From positions 195 to 9,068 of the forward strand of contig DAVH01000032.1 of assembly GCA_002508545.1 (NCBI GenBank): DNA of 8,874 nucleotides, read 5' to 3'. Shown here piece after piece: positions 1-4,817 of the stretch; the first letter of the stretch is position 1; each line of letters begins with the position of its first letter. This DNA is from Methanomassiliicoccus sp. UBA6. GTDB taxonomy: Archaea; Thermoplasmatota; Thermoplasmata; Methanomassiliicoccales; Methanomassiliicoccaceae. The notes under the pieces are model-generated. The model was not told the origin of the DNA, searched no databases, and saw only the letters and a program-made list of their open reading frames with translations. Position numbers and translations under genes: made by a program.

Positions 1-241
1 CCAGCCCGATGCCGGTGTTGCCCGAGGTCGGCTCCACCACGATCACCTCTTTCCCCGGCCCCAGGGTCCCCGCCCTCTCGGCCTGCTCGATCATGGCAAG
101 GGCGATGCGGTCCTTCACCGACCGCATTGGGTTATACGATTCCAGCTTGACCCACACCTCGGCGGACCCCTCATCCGCCAGCTTGTTCAATCGCACCAGG
201 GGGGTCCTTCCGATGGTCTCGAGGATGTTGCTGTACTTCAT
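1..241 (-). CDS. cysK: Cysteine synthase (PLP-dependent), N-terminal 80 residues, cut by window edge
   Basis: The reverse strand encodes the amino end of a fold-type II PLP enzyme of the cysteine synthase family, which makes cysteine from an activated serine (O-acetyl- or O-phosphoserine) and sulfide in the cytoplasm. The start MKYSNILETIGRTPLVRLNK carries the family's IGxTPLVRL motif. The PLP lysine is K43 in NPMRSVKDR, and the PTSGNTG loop that binds the substrate carboxylate is at about residues 71-77. The start ATG (241-239) has a good ribosome site, AAGGTGG, five bases upstream. The Met-Arg before SVKDR replaces the commoner Gly-Gly or Ala-Gly. The rest of the gene, including the region that would separate O-acetylserine from O-phosphoserine use, lies outside the window. 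A cystathionine beta-synthase-like paralogue is less likely. Confidence 0.9.
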   Translation of the reverse strand, partial: MKYSNILETIGRTPLVRLNKLADEGSAEVWVKLESYNPMRSVKDRIALAMIEQAERAGTLGPGKEVIVVEPTSGNTGIGL

Positions 242-245
242 GTTG

Positions 246-287
246 CCACCTTGCCGTACCTTCTTGGGATTCCGTTTGGAATAAACC
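246..287 (-). promoter_or_regulatory. Probable cysK promoter (TATA box) and ribosome binding site
   Basis: On the minus strand AAGGTTTATTCC (289-278) contains a TATA-like core, GTTTATTC (287-280). Transcription would start about 25 bases on, near 257, giving a short leader that holds the Shine-Dalgarno AAGGTGG (252-246) before the ATG. A second AT-rich block, ATTAAATAAATTAA (380-367), is a more distal candidate that would give a leader of about 100 bases. Which one is used cannot be told from sequence. Confidence 0.5.
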
Positions 288-404
288 TTCCTGTGCCGGA
301 GTCGCTGGACGACGCCGTGGTCCCGTTGGCGCTCCGACCGCTCCTCCGGCAGATAGGTAACGATTGTTAATTTATTTAATGATGAGCATGAGCGTCCTCC
401 CTTC

Positions 405-427
405 AGAAAATACCGGCGCCGCACCGG
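405..427 (-). terminator. Probable terminator after thiM: hairpin plus T-run
   Basis: About 25 bases past the thiM stop, the minus strand reads CCGGTG-CGG-CGCCGG (427-413), a six-pair stem with one G-U pair, followed directly by TATTTTCT. Archaeal termination depends mainly on the U-run, so this is a plausible terminator for thiM. It also separates thiM from the co-directional cysK, which has its own promoter elements in the same 210-base gap (242-451). No gene was seen in that gap. Confidence 0.5.
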
Positions 428-451
428 GCAAGCGTTAGGAGAGCCTGTCGC

Positions 452-1252
452 TCACAGGGCCCTCAGCCTCGCCAGCTTGCACAGGTCCTCGGGGGTCAGG
501 GCGGCGACCTCGTCCATGAGGGCGGCCTTGTACGCGTACGGGCCGGAGGCCTTCCCGGCCGCCCGCTCCCCGGCGATGCCGAAGGCGGCCAGGGCCGCCG
601 CCGAGTTCTCGACCTGGTCGTCCGAGGCGGCGGCGAACGAGCCCACCAGCGAGGAGGCCATGCACCCCGTCCCCGAGATGCGGCCCATCATCTCGTGGCC
701 GTTCTCGACCAGGACGGTCCGCCGGCCGTCGGTGACGATGTCGGCGGCACCGCTCATGACCACCGCCGCGCCGGACATATCCGCCAGGCTGCGGCAGACC
801 TGCACGGGGTCGCCGCTGATGCCTTCCGAGTCGACGCCCCGGACGACCCCGCCCGTCCCGGCCAGCGTTCCGATCTCGCCGGCGTTGCCCTTGATGATGG
901 AGACCTGCAGCTGCTGCAGCAGCCGGGCGGCGACCTCGGTGCGGTACCGGGTGGCACCGGCCCCCACGGGGTCCAGGACGATCGGCACCCCAAGCTCGTT
1001 GGCCTTCTGGCCGGCGATGAACATGGAGTCCACCTGCTCCCGGCGGAGCGTGCCGATGTTGAGCACCAGGGCCCCGGCCAGGGACACCATGTCCGCGACC
1101 TCCTCCTTGGCCTCGGCCATCACCGGGGCGGCCCCGATGAACAGGGTGATGTTGGCGCAATCGTTGACCGTGACGTAGTTGGTGATGTGATGCACGAGCG
1201 GCCTCTTCTCCTTGAGGCGGCGCAACAGGTCCGGGAGCTTGGAGGCGTCCAT
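452..1252 (-). CDS. thiM: Hydroxyethylthiazole kinase (thiamine salvage)
   Basis: ThiM phosphorylates 4-methyl-5-(2-hydroxyethyl)thiazole with ATP, salvaging the thiazole half of thiamine in the cytoplasm. The 266-residue product matches the family length. It carries LVHHITNYVTVND near the N-terminus, PVMAEAKEEV (the KEEV segment at 49-52), VLDPVGAGAT (92-101), a KGNAGEI loop, and the GTGC anion-hole/catalytic motif ending at C197, as in ribokinase-fold ThiM proteins. The reading frame is open 16 codons further upstream to an ATG at 1300. I chose the ATG at 1252 because the ribosome site GGAAGGT lies 7-13 bases before it, and because the extension (SRVPGGSRGGTEG) looks like translated leader. 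No ThiD, ThiE or other thi genes are in the window, so it appears to be transcribed alone. Confidence 0.92.
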   Translation of the reverse strand: MDASKLPDLLRRLKEKRPLVHHITNYVTVNDCANITLFIGAAPVMAEAKEEVADMVSLAGALVLNIGTLRREQVDSMFIAGQKANELGVPIVLDPVGAGATRYRTEVAARLLQQLQVSIIKGNAGEIGTLAGTGGVVRGVDSEGISGDPVQVCRSLADMSGAAVVMSGAADIVTDGRRTVLVENGHEMMGRISGTGCMASSLVGSFAAASDDQVENSAAALAAFGIAGERAAGKASGPYAYKAALMDEVAALTPEDLCKLARLRAL

Positions 1253-1265
1253 CCTGATACCTTCC

Positions 1266-1298
1266 GTCCCGCCGCGGCTTCCGCCGGGGACGCGGGAC
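1266..1298 (-). promoter_or_regulatory. Structured leader just upstream of the thiM ribosome site
   Basis: The minus strand can fold with an outer 7-base stem, GTCCCGC (1298-1292) with GCGGGAC (1272-1266). Inside it, CGGC-GGAA-GCCG forms a short hairpin capped by a GNRA-type loop. The ribosome site GGAAGGT begins directly after the outer stem. The TATA box at 1326-1319 predicts transcription starting near 1296, so the outer stem may or may not be fully transcribed. The leader lacks the CTGAGA and ACCTGA boxes of a TPP riboswitch. Confidence 0.35.
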
Positions 1299-1318
1299 AC
1301 GAGAGAGATTGGTCGTGG

Positions 1319-1326
1319 ATATTTAT
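1319..1326. promoter_or_regulatory. TATA box in the divergent thiM / small-gene promoter, possibly used both ways
   Basis: The only strongly AT-rich block in the 170-base gap (1253-1422) is GATATTTATGAATT around 1318-1331. Read on the minus strand, ATAAATAT is well placed for a thiM transcript starting near 1296. Read on the plus strand, ATATTTAT would give a start near 1348 for the gene at 1423, with a leader of about 75 bases. One near-symmetrical TATA element serving both genes is an inference; the plus-strand gene could have another promoter. Confidence 0.45.
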
Positions 1327-1346
1327 GAATTGACCCCTTCCCCGAT

Positions 1347-1359
1347 GCCGCCAGGCGGC
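1347..1359. repeat. Perfect 13-base palindrome GCCGCC-A-GGCGGC in the divergent promoter
   Basis: GCCGCC (1347-1352) and GGCGGC (1354-1359) form an exact inverted repeat around one base. It lies about 21 bases to the plus-strand side of the TATA block, where a plus-strand transcript would begin. It could be a binding site for a dimeric regulator, but short GC palindromes also arise by chance in DNA this GC-rich. Confidence 0.3.
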
Positions 1360-1422
1360 GCGCGACGGGCGGGCCACAGTTTCATGAGGCGGGAGGTGTT
1401 ATCGAGTCCCGGGGATGCCGAC

Positions 1423-1677
1423 ATGAACAAGAGAAAACCGCCCATGCACGGCGGGGTGACCAGGGGCGAGTTCGAGGGATTGCGCGAGGACCTGCAGAAG
1501 CTGATCAGCGAGCACCCTCGGGCGAAGTTCACCATCCTGCTGCTGGACCAGGACGGGCACCGCACCGAGGACCTCATGAAGGCGGCACGGTACGGCCTCA
1601 CCGCCTACGAGGACGACAAGCTGATCTTCGAGGAGCTGGGCACCGTGGTCGACGGCATGATGGTAAAGGAGCGCTGA
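1423..1677 (+). CDS. Small protein of unknown function, 84 residues
   Basis: I do not recognise this protein. It is 84 residues, soluble and charged, with no membrane segment, signal peptide or cysteine. The pattern suggests a helix (about residues 13-29), a hydrophobic strand at AKFTILLLDQDG (about 32-43), a helix over EDLMKAARYGL, and a C-terminal segment ending in VVDGMMVKER. The strong G/C third-position bias over the whole frame supports coding. Start choice is uncertain. ATG 1423 has GGGGATG a few bases upstream; the best ribosome-site match, GGGAGGTG (1390-1397), lies too far upstream for it but might serve another start. In-frame ATG 1384 and GTG 1396 are alternatives. The exporter gene follows after 44 bases, so the two may be co-transcribed. 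Confidence 0.7.
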   Translation: MNKRKPPMHGGVTRGEFEGLREDLQKLISEHPRAKFTILLLDQDGHRTEDLMKAARYGLTAYEDDKLIFEELGTVVDGMMVKER

Positions 1678-1698
1678 CCGCCGGTACTGGTCCGGCGG
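1678..1698 (+). repeat. Hairpin immediately after the stop of the 84-residue gene
   Basis: CCGCCGG (1678-1684) and CCGGCGG (1692-1698) form a perfect 7-pair stem with a 7-base loop, beginning at the base after the TGA stop. No T-run follows, so it is unlikely to be an efficient archaeal terminator. It sits 23 bases before the exporter ATG, whose own ribosome site is weak, so it may act as an mRNA processing or stability element between two co-transcribed genes. Confidence 0.4.
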
Positions 1699-1721
1699 AG
1701 GCTGCATCACGGGGCGGCGGC

Positions 1722-2759
1722 ATGATCCCGGGCAGGCTTCGGCCGTTCTCGTACATCATCCTCTCCGCGGCGCTGTTCGGGATAAGCGCCCCGGTGTCCA
1801 AGCTCCTGGTCTCCGACATCGGCCCGGTGGCCCTGGCCGGCCTGCTGTACCTGGGGGCGTTCCTCGGCCTGGGACTGTACCGCCTCTCCCGGCTGGGCAA
1901 GAGCGAGGAGAGCGAGCTGAAGCGAAGCGAGGTCCCCTACCTGATCGGCTCCATCGTCTCCGGGGGAGTGATCGCGCCGATCCTGCTCATGACCGGCATC
2001 GCCTCGGTGACCGGGGTCGCGTCCTCGCTCCTCCTCAACCTGGAGGGGGTGGCCACCGCGCTCATCGCCTGGATGGCGTTCAAGGAGATCGTGGGCAAGC
2101 GGACCTGGTCCGCGCTGGCCTTGATGACCGCTGCCGGCATATTGCTGGCGCTGGACACCGGGGGCGGGGAGACTTCGGGGTTCGGGGCCGCCCTCATCGT
2201 CATGGCGATGTTCTTCTGGGGGCTGGACAACAACCTCACCCGGAAGATAGCGGGCACCGGGCCGCAGCGGATCGCGATGCTCAAGGGCCTGGTCGCGGGG
2301 ACCGCGTCCCTCTCCCTGGCGTTCCTCCTGGGACAGGCCCCCGCCTTAGGCCCGGACGTGCTGGCCGCCCTGGTGCTGGGCTCCCTGAGCTACGGCATCA
2401 GCCTGGTCCTGTTCATCGTGGCCCTCGACTCCCTGGGCTCCGCCCGGACGGGGGCGTTCTTCGCCCTGGGGCCGTTCATCGGCGCGGTGGTCTCCGTGCC
2501 CCTGCTGGGCGAGGTGCCGGAGCTGACCATGCTCCCCGCCGGCGCCCTGATGGCGGTGGGCGCTTACCTCCTGCTGACCGAGCGGCCGACCAACCTGCAC
2601 TGGCATCCGAGGGTGGTGCACACCCATGTCCACGACCACACCGGGGAGCACGGGCATGCCCATCCCTCCGCGGTCACGGGAACGCACAGCCATGAGCACG
2701 TTCACGAGGCGGTGCTCCACGAGCACGAGTATGATCATAACGAGGAGCACCAGCACTGA
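1722..2759 (+). CDS. DMT-superfamily (EamA) transporter with histidine-rich C-terminal tail
   Basis: This is a 345-residue integral membrane protein of the drug/metabolite transporter superfamily, built as two EamA repeats. Ten hydrophobic segments are visible at about 9-29, 34-54, 71-91, 97-119, 130-146, 154-172, 184-204, 213-234, 240-262 and 269-286. Family landmarks are the first-helix LFGISAPVSK and the late second-repeat GPFIGAVVSVPLLGE. After the last helix comes a tail (residues 291-345, from base 2592) with 18 histidines in 55 residues, mostly in HxH and HEH patterns with acidic neighbours, as in metal-binding tails. Such tails occur on a subset of DMT proteins known in bacteria. A role in metal export or metal sensing is inference, and the substrate is unknown. 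The ATG at 1722 has only a weak purine stretch (GGGGCGG) before it. Confidence 0.88.
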   Translation: MIPGRLRPFSYIILSAALFGISAPVSKLLVSDIGPVALAGLLYLGAFLGLGLYRLSRLGKSEESELKRSEVPYLIGSIVSGGVIAPILLMTGIASVTGVASSLLLNLEGVATALIAWMAFKEIVGKRTWSALALMTAAGILLALDTGGGETSGFGAALIVMAMFFWGLDNNLTRKIAGTGPQRIAMLKGLVAGTASLSLAFLLGQAPALGPDVLAALVLGSLSYGISLVLFIVALDSLGSARTGAFFALGPFIGAVVSVPLLGEVPELTMLPAGALMAVGAYLLLTERPTNLHWHPRVVHTHVHDHTGEHGHAHPSAVTGTHSHEHVHEAVLHEHEYDHNEEHQH

Positions 2760-2811
2760 TCCATCGTCATCCTTCGAGGCAATCTGGATTAACATCGGAG
2801 GCCAGCTAAAG

Positions 2812-2851
2812 TTTGGCCCAAAGGTTATTAAGAGGCGGTCAATGTTGGCCC
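2812..2851 (+). promoter_or_regulatory. Probable promoter of the radical SAM gene with repeated TTGGCCC sites
   Basis: The 149-base gap (2760-2908) contains TTATTAAG (2825-2832), a plausible TATA box preceded by an A/G-rich BRE-like stretch. Just upstream is the 11-base palindrome TTTGG-C-CCAAA (2812-2822). The heptamer TTGGCCC occurs within it (2813-2819) and again at 2845-2851, 32 bases later (about three helical turns), near the expected transcription start. This could be a pair of regulator sites bracketing the TATA box. The rest of the gap shows nothing recognisable. Confidence 0.4.
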
Positions 2852-2908
2852 GTCCGACCTTACTGGAGCGTGTTAAGACTGCCCGATGAAGACTCTGCCC
2901 TGGACGCG

Positions 2909-3949
2909 ATGTTCGATGTCGATTCATCATTCACCAGGCAACAGTCATCCTGCTTCTACCGGATGGCCCCGTTCCGTTTGCAGATCGAATGCACATCGGA
3001 GTGCTCGGCCGATTGCACCTACTGCTACGCGAAGAGCGTTCCTGGTGGTGAGCCGCTGTCCTCGCGGGAGATCAAGGGGATCCTCCGCCGGGCGGCCAAC
3101 ATCGGCATCAAGCAGGTCGACTGGATGGGCGGCGATCCCATGGAGCGTCCGGACTGGATCGAGCTTCTCCAGACCGCCAGGTACAACGGGATGTCCAACA
3201 ACCTGTGGACCTCCGGCGGCAGACTGAACGACATCGGGCAGGCCAAGTGGGCCATCGACCTGACGCGCGACGGATACATCATGGTGCACCTGGACTCCCT
3301 GGACCCCGAGGTCCTCAGGTCCATGCGCTCCTCCTACAACCCCCGGACGACCAGGGACACCCTCAAGGGCATCGAGCTCCTTGAGGACATGGGGAAGCCG
3401 CCCAGCCAGATCGGCAACATGCTGATGATGACCGCAGCCCAGGACGTCAATGACGTCAAGGAGACGATGAGCTACCTCTACTCGAAGTACGGCGTCAGGA
3501 CCTGCCTGATGTCCCTCAAGCCGGTGGACGAGACCGGGAAGCTGTATCCCCTGCTCCCCCGCCCCGAGGACGTGGCGGAGGCTTACCGCTGGCGCGACAA
3601 GCTGTTCCTCGGCGGACGGGACATGGGATGTCAGGACTTCCCTAGGGAGTACTGCGGTACCACCGTGTTCCTCGCCCTCGACGGGCGGGTGTCCACCTGC
3701 TACTCGTTGCGGCGGAACCTCGGCTCGGTGCGTGAGGACACCTTCGAGGACATCGTGTCCAAGGCATCCTCCTCGCTGTTCTTCACCGGCTTCAGGAAGT
3801 ACTCCGACGAGGTGGTCTGCGGCTCCTGCGATCAGAGGCTGTGCTGGGGGTGCCGGGCCAACGCCTTCTACTTCGGCGGGGGCAGCTACCTCAAGGATCC
3901 CATCTGTCCGCGCAGCGCCGAGAGCCGCAAGAGCGTATTGCCGTACTAA
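2909..3949 (+). CDS. Radical SAM/SPASM domain enzyme, substrate unknown
   Basis: The protein cleaves S-adenosylmethionine to a 5'-deoxyadenosyl radical; what it acts on is unknown. Counting from ATG 2909 (346 residues), the [4Fe-4S] motif CxxxCxxC is C32, C36, C39 in CSADCTYC, with an extra C28 just before. The SAM-contact segment is MGGDP (73-77). The C-terminus is a seven-cysteine SPASM domain holding auxiliary clusters: CX9GX4C at C249-C264, then C304, C307, C312, C315 and C333. The central spacing is CX2CX4CX2C rather than the usual CX2CX5CX3C. SPASM proteins include peptide maturases, anaerobic sulfatase-maturating enzymes and AhbC/AhbD haem enzymes; nothing here chooses between them, and no precursor peptide is visible. 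The start is uncertain: no ribosome site precedes 2909, and GTG 2870 or ATG 2963 are possible. The gene converges on the downstream regulator with overlapping stop codons. Confidence 0.88.
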   Translation: MFDVDSSFTRQQSSCFYRMAPFRLQIECTSECSADCTYCYAKSVPGGEPLSSREIKGILRRAANIGIKQVDWMGGDPMERPDWIELLQTARYNGMSNNLWTSGGRLNDIGQAKWAIDLTRDGYIMVHLDSLDPEVLRSMRSSYNPRTTRDTLKGIELLEDMGKPPSQIGNMLMMTAAQDVNDVKETMSYLYSKYGVRTCLMSLKPVDETGKLYPLLPRPEDVAEAYRWRDKLFLGGRDMGCQDFPREYCGTTVFLALDGRVSTCYSLRRNLGSVREDTFEDIVSKASSSLFFTGFRKYSDEVVCGSCDQRLCWGCRANAFYFGGGSYLKDPICPRSAESRKSVLPY

Positions 3950-4704
3950 TCGTAAAGAGCGGGCTCGAGGACGAACTTGCAGAAGTTGCTCTTGGTGCCG
4001 AAGCACTCCGACTGGGTGACCCTGAGCGGCACCCCGGTGCGGGAGTCGAAGATCGCTTCCATGATGCCCTCGTTGAGGATGCACAGCGTCTTCCCGACGT
4101 CCGGGGCGTCGGACATGTCGTAGTCGTCCTTCACGATCAGCGTCAGGGGAACCAGGGAGTACACGTTCACGTCCCCCAGGTCGTGGCGGGCGTAGAACTC
4201 CTTGACCTCGTCCACCAGTCCCTTCACCTCGTTCGACTTCATGTGCCGGGCGATCGCCGTCCCGATCTGGCGGCCGATGTCCTTGAGCACCGGGTCCATG
4301 TTGAGGCCGATCGCCTCCACCCCGATGACCAGGGCCCTCAGCTCGCCCTTGATGAAGCGGGTCGGCGAGCCGATGCTCTTGTCGATGATGTTGGTGACCG
4401 ACCGGGTGAGGTCCTCGCGGGGGACGACCGAGGAGCCGACCGGCTTGGAGACCAGGTAGAATATCTTCCGGCGGTTGTCGGAGGGATCGTCCCGCGATGC
4501 CACCAATCCCTCCTTGACCATCTTGTCCAGGTGCACGGAGAGCGTGGACTGCGCCTTTCCGGTGAGCTGGGCGATCTCCGAGAGGCTCAGGTCCCGCCGC
4601 TGCAGTTCACTGAGGATCTTTTGCCGAACCGGGTTGGAGATCTGCTTCAGCCCGGAGCTCGTGGAGTACACATCGAGAGCGGAGCTCTTCTTCATCGGCG
4701 TCAT
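3946..4704 (-). CDS. msvR: ArsR-like transcription regulator with V4R-like C-terminal domain, MsvR family candidate
   Basis: The 252-residue protein has an ArsR-type winged helix at about residues 18-87: NPVRQKILSEL, then LSEIAQLTGKAQSTLSVHL as the helix-turn-helix, then a wing at DNRRKIFYLV. The C-terminal half ends in a V4R-like pattern, ECFGTKSNFCKF. All three cysteines are in this half (C208, C234, C242). This architecture and length match MsvR, the methanogen regulators whose V4R cysteines sense redox state and which control oxidative-stress and methanogenesis genes. MsvR membership is inferred from architecture; another ArsR/V4R regulator is possible. No ribosome site precedes ATG 4704, but a TATA-like element lies about 25 bases upstream, so the message is probably leaderless. 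The TAG stop overlaps the TAA of the convergent radical SAM gene. It is divergent from the isomerase gene. Confidence 0.8.
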   Translation of the reverse strand: MTPMKKSSALDVYSTSSGLKQISNPVRQKILSELQRRDLSLSEIAQLTGKAQSTLSVHLDKMVKEGLVASRDDPSDNRRKIFYLVSKPVGSSVVPREDLTRSVTNIIDKSIGSPTRFIKGELRALVIGVEAIGLNMDPVLKDIGRQIGTAIARHMKSNEVKGLVDEVKEFYARHDLGDVNVYSLVPLTLIVKDDYDMSDAPDVGKTLCILNEGIMEAIFDSRTGVPLRVTQSECFGTKSNFCKFVLEPALYD

Positions 4705-4723
4705 TACACAAATGCAATGGTGT

Positions 4724-4731
4724 CTATTAAT
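4724..4731 (-). promoter_or_regulatory. TATA box for the MsvR-like regulator gene
   Basis: On the minus strand CAAATTAATAG (4734-4724) has a TATA-like core about 25 bases from the ATG at 4704. Transcription would begin at or within a base or two of that ATG, consistent with the absence of any Shine-Dalgarno sequence and with a leaderless message. A further AT-rich stretch, CATATTATTAAC (4769-4758 on the minus strand), is a weaker alternative. Confidence 0.5.
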
Positions 4732-4734
4732 TTG

Positions 4735-4751
4735 TTACGAACATTCGATAA
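4735..4751. promoter_or_regulatory. Inverted repeat TTACGAA-CA-TTCGATAA, candidate regulator operator
   Basis: TTACGAA (4735-4741) and TTCGATAA (4744-4751) form an inverted repeat with a 2-base centre and one extra base in the right arm. It sits directly upstream of the msvR TATA box, where transcription factor B would bind. MsvR is known to recognise sites built from TTCG and CGAA half-sites. Here the half-sites are in the reverse order and closer together than in the published arrangement, so MsvR binding and autoregulation are inference. Confidence 0.45.
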
Positions 4752-4782
4752 ACGCTGTTAATAATATGAGGCCAATATCTTA

Positions 4783-4788
4783 GTATAT
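4783..4788 (+). promoter_or_regulatory. TATA box for the isomerase (mtnA-like) gene
   Basis: TTAGTATATCC (4780-4790) holds the core GTATAT, about 32 bases before the ATG at 4818. Transcription would start near 4811-4813, leaving a leader of only a few bases. No ribosome site precedes the ATG, so the first gene of this run is probably read from a leaderless or near-leaderless message. The operator candidate at 4735-4751 lies about 30 bases upstream. Confidence 0.5.
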
Positions 4789-4817
4789 CCGTTGGGAATC
4801 ACACAGCGGTCATTATC

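Noticed and set aside
372..389. Five-codon minus-strand mini-ORF MLIIK with a good ribosome site GGGAGG upstream
   Set aside because: It is too short to support. It could only matter if cysK is transcribed through from upstream, and there is no pattern such as repeated regulatory codons.
1253..1330. TPP riboswitch upstream of thiM
   Set aside because: The conserved CTGAGA and ACCTGA-type boxes are not present on the minus strand in this interval.
435..1333. Several long open frames on both strands over thiM (up to 241 codons)
   Set aside because: They are out-of-frame or antisense shadows produced by high GC. Their composition (Gly/Arg/Ala/His-rich runs) lacks protein-like motifs, whereas the thiM frame carries all family motifs.
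2842..2889. Fifteen-codon ORF (MLARPTLLERVKTAR) before the radical SAM gene, as a leader or precursor peptide
   Set aside because: It starts upstream of the expected transcript start, has no cysteine or leader-core character, and its frame continues by chance from a shadow of the exporter gene.
2813..2908. TTG start at 2813 for the radical SAM gene
   Set aside because: It lies upstream of or within the predicted promoter (palindrome and TATA box at 2812-2832), so those 32 codons would mostly not be transcribed.
2945..4084. 379-codon minus-strand frame opposite the radical SAM gene
   Set aside because: It is antisense to a gene with clear CxxxCxxC and SPASM motifs, has low-complexity His/Val/Gly-rich composition and no recognisable domain.
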